From Babylonia areolata (lineage: Eukaryota; Mollusca; Gastropoda; Neogastropoda; Buccinidae), in NCBI RefSeq assembly GCF_041734735.1, contig NC_134910.1, positions 1,550,001 through 1,614,000 on the forward strand: a stretch of DNA of 64,000 bases, written 5' to 3'. The notes under the pieces were generated by a model. The model had not been told where the DNA came from and searched no databases. It saw only the letters and a program-made list of their open reading frames with translations. The position numbers and the translations under genes were made by a program. Shown piece by piece: positions 1 to 11,334 of this stretch. How positions within the stretch are numbered: the stretch's first letter is position 1; each line of letters begins with the position of its first letter.

Positions 1-321
1 TCTCTCTCTCTACCGCTGAATGGTATTCGCCGGCTTGTCTTTCTTGCTCGTTTTATCATTATTTTCTGTGTTTCTGAAGATCTTAAATGGGCTTTTTTAT
101 TACTCTTTTTTTCTCTCTCAGATAATGACAGTTTAAAGCTTTAAGTCAATCAATCAGTCAGTCAACAATGAAGCATCTTAGTAAATAAACGAATGAATAA
201 ATGAACAAATAAAGTAGTAAATAATCGAAATGAGATGTCTTTTTCGTGTGTGTTTGTGTACGTATGTGTGGGTCACTGATCCGTGTGCACAAATGTGAGA
301 AAGAGATCTGGAAAGGGAAAG
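1..321. other. Unassigned flank
   Basis: Short TC runs and AT-rich sequence. I see no coding exon, RNA gene or recognisable repeat before the minisatellite begins. Confidence 0.5.
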
Positions 322-1046
322 AGAGGCAGAGACAGTGGTGTGACAGAAAGGGCAGACAGACAGAGACAGTGGTGTGACAGAAAGGGAAGACAGACAGAGA
401 CAGTGGTGTGACAGAAAGGGAAGACAGACAGAGACAGAGACAGTGGTGTGACAGAAAGGGAAGACAGACAGAGACAGTGGTGTGACAGAAAGGGCAGACA
501 GACAGAGACAGAGACAGTGGTGTGACAGAAAGGGCAGACAGACAGAGACAGTGGTGTGACAGAAAGGGCAGACAGACAGAGACAGTGGTGTGACAGAAAG
601 GGCAGACAGACAGAGACAGTGGTGTGACAGATAGGGAAGACAGACAGAGACAGTGGTGTGACAGAAAGGGCAGACAGACAGAGACAGTGGTGTGACAGAA
701 AGGGAAGACAGACAGACAGAGACAGTGGTGTGACAGAAAGGGAAGACAGACAGAGACAGAGACAGTGGTGTGACAGAAAGGGCAGACAGACAGAGACAGA
801 GACAGTGGTGTGACAGAAAGGGAAGACAGACAGAGACAGTGGTGTGACAGAAAGGGAAGACAGACAGAGACAGTGGTGTGACAGAAAGGGAAGACAGACA
901 GAGACAGAGACAGTGGTGTGACAGAAAGGGAAGACAGACAGAGACAGAGACAGTGGTGTGACAGAAAGGGCAGACAGACAGAGGCAGTGGTGTGACAGAA
1001 AGGGCAGACAGACAGAGACAGTGGTGTGACAGAAAGGGAAGACAGA
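322..1046. repeat. 34/40-bp minisatellite, left part
   Basis: Tandem units built around GTGGTGTGACAGAAAGGG followed by a run of GACA motifs. The basic unit is 34 bp; many copies carry an extra GAGACA (40 bp) or GACA (38 bp). The same array resumes at 5,923 after a LINE insertion. The long open frames here are a by-product of a unit without stops. Confidence 0.95.
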
Positions 1047-1275
1047 ATGAATGAATGAATGAATCTTTATTTTCCAACGGTGAAGATATTAGCACTTTGG
1101 CCGACTTACACATCTGCCGTTGTTCTAAGAGACACACAAACATGTACTCATATAAATGTAGTGATACTGAATACTTAATACATGTATAATGTACGAGTAT
1201 AACACAGTGTCAAACTGAGAGACACAACATCGCTCACATCTGTACGGAACGGAAGCGAGTAACACACACACGCAC

Positions 1276-1316
<41 letters not shown>

Positions 1317-1829
1317 CACACACACACACACACGCACATACACACACACACACACTAACACACACCAAGGGAAAAACAACAACAAAACCCTAGCATGAAT
1401 GCTACACATGAATGATTCAAGTGAAATTAACACAGAAAAGTAACGATAAAATTTTAAACACAGATGTAAGAGACATAAAAGGCAGCAAATAAGGCGACGG
1501 GTAATAGGGATATGGACAGATAGACACATTATGTGAAAGACAGAGAGAGGGAGAGACAGGGGGGAGAGAGAGACACAGACAGACAGAGATGTAAAGATAT
1601 GTCAGTATAGAAAAAAAAAAAAAAAAAAAAAAAAGTTGGGTGAGGGTGGTTCACAATTTGTAATACATGTAAGTATACAAAATTGTAGACGTGACCAGAC
1701 TAGAATTTGATTTCGTTTGTTTGTGTCCACTGTAAAGAGAAAAACTCTGAAATAATATTATATGGCGTGATACGTTATCAACTGATTGACGCATTTCGAC
1801 ATAGTTTGTAAGGATTGTCAGTGACAATA

Positions 1830-4700
1830 TTATACCGGATTTTCGGTCTGGCTTTCGGCACGCATATACTGTCCAAGTTTCTCTTTGAATGTTGTGGTGG
1901 AAAATGGCTCTTTGAGGTGTTTGGGGAGATTGTTCCAGCAGTGCGTGCCGGAATATGCCAAACTCGATTTATAAAGGTCTATTCTTGGCTTGGGTAGAGT
2001 AAGAGTCGCATTTCGGGAGTTAGGGTTGCGAGCTTCATAGCAGACAATGGTTTGGTGTAGATAAGTAGGGCATTTACCGAATATAATTTTATGCATAAGT
2101 ACGCACTTATTCAATATTAGGTGCTTTGTCAAGGGAAGAGGTGCTGGCAGTTGATATTGATGATTTCGTGTGTTTCGTAAAACACCATTGAGGTGTTTTA
2201 CAGCACGTCTGTGTACAGAATCTAGTTTTTTCATGTGCACGTCGCTGCAGTTGTCCCAAACGTTTGAAACGTAATTAATTCTAGACATGATGTGAGAATG
2301 GAAAAAGAAATAGGAAGCCTCTGGACTGACGACATGTTTTAAACGGGATAACAGGTAAACATTTTTTGCAACTGACCTTGATAAAGAACTGATATGTGCC
2401 TCCCATTTTAGCTGGTTGTCAATAACGACACCAAGGTGTCGATGTTCTGTAACTTGTTCAATAACTTGGCCATCGATTGACAAAGTGAGCGGATTTAAGC
2501 CACGCTGGTGCTTTTGGCGAGTGGCTACAATCATACTCTTTGTTTTTTCTGGGTTAAGGAGCATATTATTTTCTGTACACCAGTTGGATACTTCGGTTAA
2601 GCTGGTTTGTAATCTATCATTAATGTGCTCTGAATTTACTCCATATGTATGAAGAGAAGAGTCATCTGCAAACATGTCGCATGATATTGCAGATGAGGAG
2701 ATACATAATGGAAGATCATTGATATAAAGGTTGAACAATAAGGGGCCAAGCACAGAGCCTTGGGGAATGCCCATTTTAGTTATTCCCACATTCGAAAAGG
2801 TCCCGTTTACTAATACACTCTGCTTTCTTTCTTTTAAGTATGACTCAAAAAAATTAACAGAATTTGTATCAAGCTGATAAACCCGTAGCTTTTCAAGAAG
2901 TATTCGATGGTTAACGAGATCAAATGCTTTCTTCAAATCTAGAAATACAATTCCGTTGATTTTTTTGTCATTTATAGCTGTGAGCAGTTTATCTAAGAGA
3001 CTGGTGAGGGCTGTCTGACAGGAGTGTTTTGGGCGAAACCCTGACTGATTTTGATGAAGCAAGTTGTGCCGGTCAAGATATTGCAAAAGGTGCTTGTGTA
3101 CGTGTTTTTCAAGTGGTTTAGAAAGCGATGATAGTATTGATATTGGTCGGTAATCGTTCAGGTCAGAGGGATTTTTTACTTTAGGTAGTGGTATGATTTT
3201 GGCAGTTTTGAACATAGTTGGAAAAATACTTTTTGAAATACTGAGGTTATAAATATATGTCAGATGATGCACTGTATATGGCAGTGATAGAAGCAGAATT
3301 TTATTGCTGAGTCCGTCACAGCCATGTGTGTTTTTTTGTCCAAGGTTGGATATGTATTTACCGACCTCATAAACGGTTAGTTGTGGAATGTGAAATGTAT
3401 CTTGTTGGCTGAGCCTGTCTGAACAAAATGATTTTAGACTGACTGGACATTCATACTGATCTGAGTTTTGTTTCAGACGATTAGTCAAACTTTCCGCGAT
3501 GGATAGGAAGTGGTTGTTAAAGTCTGTTGCTGTGAAACAATCATATTTCAATGATTTTCCAGGAAAGGACTTATTGGTCAGTGCATTGAGAGCTTTCCAT
3601 ATGGATGAAGTATTGTCTGATTCTGACGTCGTTATCCTGTTAAAATATGTCTTTTTGGCCTGACGGACTAAGAACTTCACGTGTTTTCTTTGTTGCTTAA
3701 ACGCGGAATAGTTCTTTTCTTTCTTAAGTTTATCTCTAATTTTAATCGCTATTGATATGATGACAGTAAACCAAGGAGGTGTTGATGAATTTCCTACCCG
3801 TTTTCTTCTAACTGGGGCATGCTTGTCATAAACAGATAAAAAGATTCTATGAAATGCCGCGACCGCTTCATCTGGATCGTTAGATTCATAAATTTCCTTA
3901 AATGAGCATTCGCTAAGGTCATGGAGAAAATCAACTTCGTTAAAGTGCTTATACGATCGATACGTGATGGTGGAGTGGGTTCTAGTTCTAGCTGTTGGTA
4001 TCTTACAGGCAACTGTACACTGTATAGCGAAGTGGTCACTGATACTGGTCTGGTGTACCTGAGCACTTACGACTCTGTCTGGATTATTAACATAGATGTG
4101 GTCAATCAGAGTTGAGCTGGATGACGTAACTCGCGTTGCTGACTGTATTACTTGGTGTAAATTAAATAGAGATATGGTGGAATCCCATGCCGGATGAGGT
4201 TTTTGAAAATCTATATTAAAGTCACCAAGAATGATAATGTCCCTGCCGCGAGCAAAATCCTGTACTTTGTCCATCATGATGACAAAATCATCATACCACC
4301 CGAAATTGCTGGATGGGTTTCTATAAATGAATCCTAGTATAACTGGGCATTTTGCTACTTTCACCTCCAACCAGATGCTTTCTACATTTACGGACTCTAA
4401 ATCAAATCGTCTATTAGTAAAAGCTTTCATAGTGTCGTGGACATACACAGCTATTCCGGTGTGTCCGGAATGAGTGGCATCTCTTCTGAACAATGAATAG
4501 TTTGGAATCGCAATTACATCATCGTCTACAGCTGGGGACAGTCTAGACTCTGTTATTCCGAAAATGTGACAAATTCTAGTCTGGTCAAGGAAGACATTCA
4601 CATCAGTCGCTTTGTTCTCAAGATGGTAGACATTCAAATGACCCACAGTGAGATCATAAGTTTGCATTTTTGACATGAATAATGTAGGTCTACACTTCAA
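1830..4700 (-). CDS. LINE ORF2: endonuclease-reverse transcriptase (956 aa)
   Basis: Encodes the protein that nicks target DNA and reverse-transcribes the LINE RNA. The N-terminal third is an apurinic-type endonuclease: GITESRL, the YRNPSS block, GDFNID, TLIDHIYV and SISDHFAI are seen in order. The middle is the reverse transcriptase: NDYRPISILSSLSKPLEK, QSGFRPKHSC, FLDLKKAFDLVNH, GIPQGSVLGPLLFNLYINDL and the catalytic MFADDSS. The C-terminal 250 residues are the usual thumb/connection region without an obvious zinc knuckle. There is no internal stop, so the frame is complete from the first ATG. About 500 bp separate it from the end of ORF1, in which I see nothing conserved. The motif style fits the CR1/L2/Nimb side of the Jockey superfamily; no RNase H domain is seen. 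Confidence 0.93.
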   Translation of the reverse strand: MKCRPTLFMSKMQTYDLTVGHLNVYHLENKATDVNVFLDQTRICHIFGITESRLSPAVDDDVIAIPNYSLFRRDATHSGHTGIAVYVHDTMKAFTNRRFDLESVNVESIWLEVKVAKCPVILGFIYRNPSSNFGWYDDFVIMMDKVQDFARGRDIIILGDFNIDFQKPHPAWDSTISLFNLHQVIQSATRVTSSSSTLIDHIYVNNPDRVVSAQVHQTSISDHFAIQCTVACKIPTARTRTHSTITYRSYKHFNEVDFLHDLSECSFKEIYESNDPDEAVAAFHRIFLSVYDKHAPVRRKRVGNSSTPPWFTVIISIAIKIRDKLKKEKNYSAFKQQRKHVKFLVRQAKKTYFNRITTSESDNTSSIWKALNALTNKSFPGKSLKYDCFTATDFNNHFLSIAESLTNRLKQNSDQYECPVSLKSFCSDRLSQQDTFHIPQLTVYEVGKYISNLGQKNTHGCDGLSNKILLLSLPYTVHHLTYIYNLSISKSIFPTMFKTAKIIPLPKVKNPSDLNDYRPISILSSLSKPLEKHVHKHLLQYLDRHNLLHQNQSGFRPKHSCQTALTSLLDKLLTAINDKKINGIVFLDLKKAFDLVNHRILLEKLRVYQLDTNSVNFFESYLKERKQSVLVNGTFSNVGITKMGIPQGSVLGPLLFNLYINDLPLCISSSAISCDMFADDSSLHTYGVNSEHINDRLQTSLTEVSNWCTENNMLLNPEKTKSMIVATRQKHQRGLNPLTLSIDGQVIEQVTEHRHLGVVIDNQLKWEAHISSLSRSVAKNVYLLSRLKHVVSPEASYFFFHSHIMSRINYVSNVWDNCSDVHMKKLDSVHRRAVKHLNGVLRNTRNHQYQLPAPLPLTKHLILNKCVLMHKIIFGKCPTYLHQTIVCYEARNPNSRNATLTLPKPRIDLYKSSLAYSGTHCWNNLPKHLKEPFSTTTFKEKLGQYMRAESQTENPV

Positions 4701-5216
4701 TTAACAATTAAACTTCTTAAAATAGGTGAAGCAGACAATAGTTTCACAAAACACTTCAGGACAATTCAGGGTAAAATTAATGAAAAGAAAATTTAAAAAA
4801 AGCAAACACAGAATAAAAAAATTAAAAAAATCAATGCACACACACACACCCACCCACACACAATTTGTTTATATGCAAGTGCTAAGAAAAAGAAAAAAAA
4901 ATGAATCGCAAGGTTCACACGAAATGCTTACGAAGAAGTAAAAAAAAAAAAAAAAAAGTCACTGGATGAAAAGCATAAACACACGAAATTGCAAAAAAGA
5001 AAACACACACACACACACACCAAAAAAAACAACAAAAAAAACACCCTCCAATAAAACAAGAACAATCCAAGTCAAGAACAGGAGGGTGGGGGACACAAAA
5101 CTGAATCGGGGCAGAAGTTGACACTAGTATGTCACAACGGTCATCCACAGAAGGCCAGGGAAAAAAGAAGATGGGAAAACGAAGTTGGATTTTCTACAGT
5201 GGGTCCCTCAGTACAG

Positions 5217-5922
5217 TTAAGGAGAGACTGAAGGGTAGAGGCGCTGCATGTGATGAAGCCAGGGGTTGAAGGGCATAGCGGGGAAGGGAGGGAAAGGCCA
5301 AAAGGGGGGAAACATGGGCATTGGCTGGCTGGGTTTGTTATAGTGCGGCATGGGTGGTATTGCAAAGTGGGGGGCACACGTTGTTTGATTGACTCGTATT
5401 TGACCACTATTTTTTGACTGGTCAAACGACTTTTGCTCGTTTTTTTGTTGTCCAATCTGACTGTCCTGTTCAGCGTGCTCAGAGCTCACCGATGGTGCAG
5501 ACTGGATTGGCCCGCACTGCGTCACTTGAGCGTGTTGTGTTCTGGATGGTGGAGGTTGTAGACGGTCGGCCCGGTGACCAGCCATTGTCTCTTGAGCCAC
5601 GCGGCCCTCGCAAAGTGCCGGGCCTGCTCTGCCGTCACTGAACCGTGAAGGACGGTTTGTGCGGAGAGAGAGAAACTGACTGACTTGACGTAGCCATAGC
5701 GACAGACCCCTTGCGGACAGATGGGTGCCGTCAGTTGTGAAATAAGGTTTCACCATTTGGGAATTTGTGTCAACAAATTTGTTTTCAAACAGAAAAGTGA
5801 CTCCCTTGTCTGCGCATACCGCATGCAGTTCATTATTTAGTAGGTTAATGAATCGCAAGGGAGCTGATTTTCTGGGAAGGAGCGCGGAGACAGCTATTTT
5901 GGCTGCAGGAAAAACCCTTTTG
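5217..5922 (-). pseudogene. LINE ORF1 C-terminal fragment with SGNH-esterase end
   Basis: Open from the minisatellite junction to a stop at 5,217, with no start codon of its own. The upstream part reads KIAVSALLPRKSAPLRFINL, then VTFLFENKFVD and YFTTDGTHLSARG. The Asp-x-x-His of DGTH matches the last catalytic block of SGNH/GDSL esterases, a domain known from ORF1 of CR1/L2-type LINEs. The nucleophile serine block would lie further 5' and is missing because the copy is truncated. The rest is a Gln/Pro-rich tail with a PPFWPFPPFPAMPF segment, of unknown role. The SGNH assignment rests on two blocks only. Confidence 0.7.
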
Positions 5923-8022
5923 ACAGAGACAGAGACAGTGGTGTGACAGAAAGGGAAGACAGACAGAGACAGAGACAGTGGTGTGACAGAAAGGGCAGAC
6001 AGACAGAGGCAGTGGTGTGACAGAAAGGGCAGACAGACAGAGACAGTGGTGTGACAGAAAGGGCAGACAGACAGAGACAGTGGTGTGACAGAAAGGGCAG
6101 ACAGACAGAGACAGAGACAGTGGTGTGACAGAAAGGGAAGACAGACAGAGGCAGAGACAGTGGTGTGACAGAAAGGGCAGACAGAGACAGAGACAGTGGT
6201 GTGACAGAAAGGGCAGACAGACAGAGACAGTGGTGTGACAGAAAGGGCAGACAGACAGACAGAGACAGTGGTGTGACAGAAAGGGAAGACAGACAGAGGC
6301 AGAGACAGTGGTGTGACAGAAAGGGCAGACAGACAGACAGAGACAGAGACAGTGGTGTGACAGAAAGGGCAGACAGACAGAGACAGTGGTGTGACAGAAA
6401 GGGCAGACAGACAGACAGAGACAGTGGTGTGACAGAAAGGGCAGACAGACAGAGACAGTGGTGTGACAGAAAGGGAAGACAGACAGAGACAGAGACAGTG
6501 GTGTGACAGAAAGGGCAGACAGACAGAGACAGAGACAGTGGTGTGACAGAAAGGGCAGACAGACAGAGACAGTGGTGTGACAGAAAGGGCAGACAGACAG
6601 AGACAGTGGTGTGACAGAAAGGGAAGACAGACAGAGACAGAGACAGTGGTGTGACAGAAAGGGCAGACAGACAGAGACAGAGACAGTGGTGTGACAGAAA
6701 GGGCAGACAGACAGAGACAGTGGTGTGACAGAAAGGGCAGACAGACAGACAGAGACAGTGGTGTGACAGAAAGGGCAGACAGACAGAGACAGAGACAGTG
6801 GTGTGACAGAAAGGGCAGACAGACAGAGACAGTGGTGTGACAGAAAGGGCAGACAGACAGAGACAGAGACAGTGGTGTGACAGAAAGGGCAGACAGACAG
6901 AGACAGTGGTGTGACAGAAAGGGCAGACAGACAGAGACAGTGGTGTGACAGAAAGGGCAGACAGACAGAGACAGAGACAGTGGTGTGACAGAAAGGGCAG
7001 ACAGACAGAGACAGTGGTGTGACAGAAAGGGCAGACAGACAGAGACAGTGGTGTGACAGAAAGGGCAGACAGACAGAGACAGTGGTGTGACAGAAAGGGC
7101 AGACAGACAGAGACAGAGACAGTGGTGTGACAGAAAGGGAAGACAGACAGAGGCAGTGGTGTGACAGAAAGGGAAGACAGACAGAGACAGTGGTGTGACA
7201 GAAAGGGAAGACAGACAGAGGCAGTGGTGTGACAGAAAGGGCAGACAGACAGAGACAGTGGTGTGACAGAAAGGGCAGACAGACAGAGACAGTGGTGTGA
7301 CAGAAAGGGCAGACAGACAGAGACAGTGGTGTGACAGAAAGGGCAGACAGACAGAGACAGTGGTGTGACAGAAAGGGCAGACAGACAGAGACAGTGGTGT
7401 GACAGAAAGGGCAGACAGACAGAGACAGTGGTGTGACAGAAAGGGCAGACAGACAGAGGCAGTGGTGTGACAGAAAGGGCAGACAGACAGAGGCAGTGGT
7501 GTGACAGAAAGGGAAGACAGACAGAGACAGTGGTGTGACAGAAAGGGCAGACAGACAGAGACAGTGGTGTGACAGAAAGGGAAGACAGACAGAGGCAGTG
7601 GTGTGACAGAAAGGGAAGACAGACAGAGACAGTGGTGTGACAGAAAGGGCAGACAGACAGAGACAGAGACAGTGGTGTGACAGAAAGGGAAGACAGACAG
7701 AGGCAGTGGTGTGACAGAAAGGGAAGACAGACAGAGGCAGTGGTGTGACAGAAAGGGAAGACAGACAGAGGCAGTGGTGTGACAGAAAGGGAAGACAGAC
7801 AGAGACAGTGGTGTGACAGAAAGGGCAGACAGACAGAGACAGTGGTGTGACAGAAAGGGAAGAGAGACAGAGACAGTGGTGTGACAGAAAGGGCAGACAG
7901 ACAGAGACAGTGGTGTGACAGAAAGGGCAGACAGACAGAGACAGAGACAGTGGTGTGACAGAAAGGGCAGACAGACAGAGACAGTGGTGTGACAGAAAGG
8001 GCAGACAGACAGAGACAGAGAC
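5923..8022. repeat. 34/40-bp minisatellite, right part
   Basis: Continuation of the array at 322-1,046, with the same 34-bp unit and +4/+6-bp length variants, about 60 copies. It ends at about 8,022 where unique sequence resumes. The 737-aa minus-strand open frame is repeat translation of a Ser/Leu/Cys-rich pattern and is not a gene. Confidence 0.95.
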
Positions 8023-8973
8023 AGAACCTCAGTCGTAGGCTAGGTATGGGTGACTGCGAGCGATCCAGTCGAAGCAACCAGCTCAACCTGAGTACTTTTA
8101 ATATCACATGTCACGTCGTGCGATAGTCAAACCGGTAGTTCTTTTGTTTTTGAAGGAAATCTCCGACTGGTTGCACCATGGAAAGTTCGTCTGCCGCGTC
8201 ATTCTTTTCAACTTTTTGTCGACGTTTGAAATAGCAAGGGTGCCTGAAGGTAAATGCGAACGGGTAAGTCTAATTGCGAACGAAGGCTTTGGGTACATAC
8301 AGACAATTAAAACAGGGACAGGTCCGTAACACATTAGATATAACATATTATTGGAACATCTCACCAGACTTGTATTGCTGGTTTTGATCACACATCCACA
8401 CAAACACACAGACATTTAACTTGAACACACACACCCCTCACAGCACACAAACACACCCTTTTGAGAGTGCTCAGTAACTGTGCAGCATCGTTCGCAAATA
8501 GACTCGCGTCAAAATACCCCATGGTCTTATTGCTAACGACAATATTTTGCAGATTCTTGTCAAAACTGACGTTCTGATCTGTCACCAATATGCTTTCTTA
8601 AATTCTCCCAGTACTGGTAATGCGCATTCACCATATCCGAACAAATAAAACTATTTTAAACTGTGTCAAGGTTCAAGTCCTACAACTTGCTTCTCTTGAT
8701 TTTAGGATTTTGAGAGTATGTTTGTAACCTTGTTCGGCAGTGGTGTGTGAGGAGAAGAAAGAGCGCGGAAACAGGCAGAAATAGCTGATGTTTGACTGGT
8801 TCTTTGAAATGGATATTTATTAAGGTATTAGAAAAAGGTCGAAGCAGACGTTAAATTGTGAAATGCAACCGTTAAAAACGTTTCGAAGTGGGGCGGTATA
8901 CGAATCGTTCCGGCGCAATTACACGCTGTTCGCAATTACCCGCACCTGCCCTAGTATTTCGTGTTGGGGTATA
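8023..8973. other. Intergenic, no gene recognised
   Basis: Mixed sequence between the minisatellite and the 5S-derived SINE. Short open frames are present without conserved motifs or splice context. I see nothing that can be supported as a gene. Confidence 0.4.
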
Positions 8974-9091
8974 GCGTAACGGCCATAGCACGTTGAAAAC
9001 ACCGGTTCTCGTCCGATCACCGAAGTTAAGCAAGTCGGGCCCGGTTAGTACTTGGATGGGTGACCGCCTGGGAACACCGGGTGCTGTTGGC
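8974..9091 (+). pseudogene. 5S rRNA-like sequence (SINE head)
   Basis: About 118 nt reading as a metazoan 5S rRNA. It has GGTTCTCGTCCGATCACCGA, then AGTTAAGCAAGTCGGGC (box A, with one C missing compared with the usual AAGCAACGTCGGG), and AGTACTTGGATGGGTGACCG (box C region). The end reads GTGCTGTTGGC instead of the usual GTAGAC or similar pairing with the 5' end. Because it runs straight into a SINE body with no T-run terminator, I read it as the internal promoter of the SINE and not a 5S gene. Confidence 0.75.
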
Positions 9092-9345
9092 AACCTGTTA
9101 AATTGCACTGGCTCTTAGTACTGCAGCCTTGCGGGCTAGTTGGCCTTTGGGAACCATCCCAAAGCCGACTGTCCCAAAACCCTCTTGGCCGAGAGAGTGG
9201 GAATGTACTTGGGCAAGACACTCTCCACTATAATCAAATTCTAGCCCAAATAGTCGGGACAGCAGTTGCCTCCTCTGCTGTTCTGATGGTCATAGTCGGA
9301 CACGACTGACTATCATATACATGCAATTTCTCTTTAATAATAATA
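8974..9345 (+). mobile_element. 5S-rRNA-derived SINE (SINE3-type)
   Basis: The head is an almost complete 5S rRNA sequence (8,974-9,091). It is followed by a conserved body (about 9,103-9,309) that includes CCTCTTGGCCGAGAGAGTGG and AGTCGGGACAGCAGTTGCCT, and by an AAT-repeat tail. The same body occurs in reverse orientation at 51,104-51,330 without a 5S head, which shows that it is dispersed. Head plus body plus short-repeat tail is the layout of 5S-headed SINEs mobilised by a LINE partner. Confidence 0.8.
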
Positions 9346-9462
9346 ATACTAATGGATACTTACACAGCACACTATCCAGAAATCTGCTCTAGGTGCTTTA
9401 CAAAAACGCTTTTGTTAACACAAAACATCATATCTTTGTTACATACACACACCAAAATGTGA

Positions 9463-9518
<56 letters not shown>

Positions 9519-9860
9519 CATACATACATACATTTTAACATACATGTGTATCTAACAGCTACCCTAACACATACGCACACATAGGCAGGCATAAACTTAC
9601 ATAAATACACGCACACGCACACACAGTACACATTCATATACATGCATGTAGTTATGTACACATACATATGTATACACACATAGTCAAGCACAGCTAACGC
9701 AAAGGAAGTGGACCTGCCACAATTGAACTTATTGCTGAGGGAAAAGGTGAGATTTGAGACGAGATTTAAAAGATACGAGGGAATCGGAATGACGGAGGTT
9801 ATCAGGGAGCTTGTTCCACGTCTTTGGCGATTGAAAAGAAAACGATCTGTGTCCATATTT
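9346..9860 (+). repeat. Dispersed interspersed repeat with CA microsatellite
   Basis: Begins with a line of the type GGATACTTACACAGCACAC...TCTAGGTGCTTTACAA, then a long CA tract (about 9,466-9,514). A conserved tail follows with GAGATTTGAGACGAGATTTA and GTTATCAGGGAGCTTGTTCC. A decayed relative of the first part lies at 55,080-55,170. The pattern looks like a common non-coding interspersed repeat; class unknown. Confidence 0.5.
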
Positions 9861-10394
9861 CAATCACGAACAAGTAGTACACACCATGCATTTGTCTCTA
9901 CTTCAACTGTCACCCGGACCCACGACCACCGATCTTCCATCTGATGTTTGAAGCCGTGGTCATCATTTGATCCGAAGGACGAACATCAGTTCACCCGGAG
10001 CAGAACATGGAAAATACATACAGCCCAGGCCATCCCGAGTACTGGAAGCGTCAACATTGTGTCTCGGGGTTGATTTGATATCTTAAAGACGGACGGAAGC
10101 ACAAGCATATATATATACGATGCAAAATATGTTTAGTACTGTGACTCTTCTGACCATATTGTTACACTCACGCTCGCGGCGTATACTTTTTTTTTCTCTT
10201 TTTTTTTTGTGTGTGTGTTTTTTTTTTTTTTTCTCGTTTCATTTGCTACAATCTGTTAATCATCTGCATCCTGATTCAAGTCAAAACAGTTGCTTAAATT
10301 ATGATTTTCATCTGCTTATTTATTTATAAAAGAGAAAGGATGACCAATACTAGAACAGTTCATTTCAGTTTCTTTCGTCTTCTCTATTCCCCAG
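9861..10394. other. Intergenic, no gene recognised
   Basis: Mostly unique sequence with a T-rich stretch near 10,190-10,235. No exon or RNA gene seen. Confidence 0.4.
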
Positions 10395-10735
10395 ATCGAG
10401 GCGTCACTGAAACTGAAACAGAGGCGTCACTGAAACTGAAACAGAGGCGTCACTGCGTTCAATAGGATTTTGCCAGAAGACACTGAGCCTCCTGTCGACA
10501 CGGGTTCCTGTTTCACTGACCGCCAAGTGCGTGTTGCCGCATAGATTTATACAGAGTCCGTGGTTGCACACGGCGGGACCTCGGTGGTTCGTCGTCTCAC
10601 CCGAATGACCAGACACTCCGTTTGATTCTCCAGTCAAACTTGGGAGAAAGAGCGAGACCGGGATTCGAACCACAGACCTTCACGGACACTGTATTGCCAA
10701 ATAAGCGTGTTAACCATTCCGCAGTGCCACCTACC
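10395..10735 (-). mobile_element. tRNA-derived SINE (family C)
   Basis: On the minus strand the head (right end) has an A-box-like GGAATGGTTAACACGC and a perfect B box GGTTCGAATCC. The body shares CATTCGGGTGAGACGA with the family A SINEs. The tail is made of CTGAAA/GAGGCGTCACTG repeats (about 10,395-10,450) of the same kind as the RTE 3' end at 11,335-11,470. Confidence 0.75.
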
Positions 10736-10887
10736 CCATTCTTTCCGTCACACCACTGACCAGCATGGACTTGCCGATGACGCTGTCGTGGATGGTGCAT
10801 GCTGGGTGTTTTCGTGTCTCCATAACCCACCGAACACTGACATAGAATCATCCGTGAGAGTCCGGGTCTTGTAACGCCGGGTGTTGT

Positions 10888-11294
10888 TTTGTATTTGTAT
10901 TTGATTTCTTTTTATCACAACAGATTTCTCTGTGTGAATTCGGGCTGCTCTCCCAAGGGAGAGCGCGTCGCTACACTACAGCGCCACCCATTTTTTTTGT
11001 ATTTTTTCCTGCGTGCAGTTTTATTTGTTTTTTCCTATTGTAGTGGATTTTTCTACAGAATTTTGCCAGGAACAACCCTTTTGTTGCTGTGGGTTCTTTT
11101 ACGTGCGCTAAGTGCATGCTGCACACGGGACCTCGGTTTATCGTCTCATCCGAATGACTAGCGTCCAGACCACGTGACCACTCAAGGTCTAGTGGAGGGG
11201 GAAAAATATCGGCGGCTCAGCCGTGATTCGAACCAGCGCGCTCAGATTCTCCCGCTTCCTAGGTGGACGAGTTACCTCTAGGCCATCACTCCAC
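10888..11294 (-). mobile_element. tRNA-derived SINE (family A), copy 1
   Basis: Nearly full-length copy on the minus strand. The head has A box TGGCCTAGAGGT and B box GGTTCGAATCA. The body has GGGTGGCGCTGTAGTGTAGC and GGGAGAGCAGCCCGAATT, and the tail is ATAAAAAGAAAT/ATACAAATAC units. At least six other copies or fragments lie in the window. Confidence 0.85.
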
Positions 11295-11334
11295 GGGTTG
11301 TGGACTGGAGGCACGGCACCACTGATGACTCTCC

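Larger units (their letters stand above)
1047..5922 (-). mobile_element. CR1/L2-group LINE, 5'-truncated, inserted in the minisatellite
   Basis: A non-LTR retrotransposon read on the minus strand. It contains the C-terminal part of ORF1 (5,217-5,922), an intact ORF2 (1,830-4,700) and a long 3' UTR. The UTR holds a CA microsatellite (about 1,261-1,365) and an A/T run (about 1,612-1,634). On the minus strand the 3' end reads AATAAAGATTCATTCATTC, a short tandem ATTC tail of the kind CR1/L2 elements have. Both ends abut the same 34-bp minisatellite, so it jumped into the array. A target duplication cannot be told apart from the repeat itself; a shared GACAGA at both ends is possible. The intact ORF2 suggests a recent insertion. 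The exact clade (Nimb, L2 or CR1) needs a tree. Confidence 0.9.

Noticed and set aside
5894-8107. 737-codon Ser/Leu/Cys-rich frame
   Set aside because: Translation of the 34/40-bp minisatellite; the frame runs out of the array at both ends and has no start or splice context.
8974-9091. Functional 5S rRNA gene
   Set aside because: One base missing in box A, altered 3' end, no T-run terminator, and direct continuation into a SINE body.
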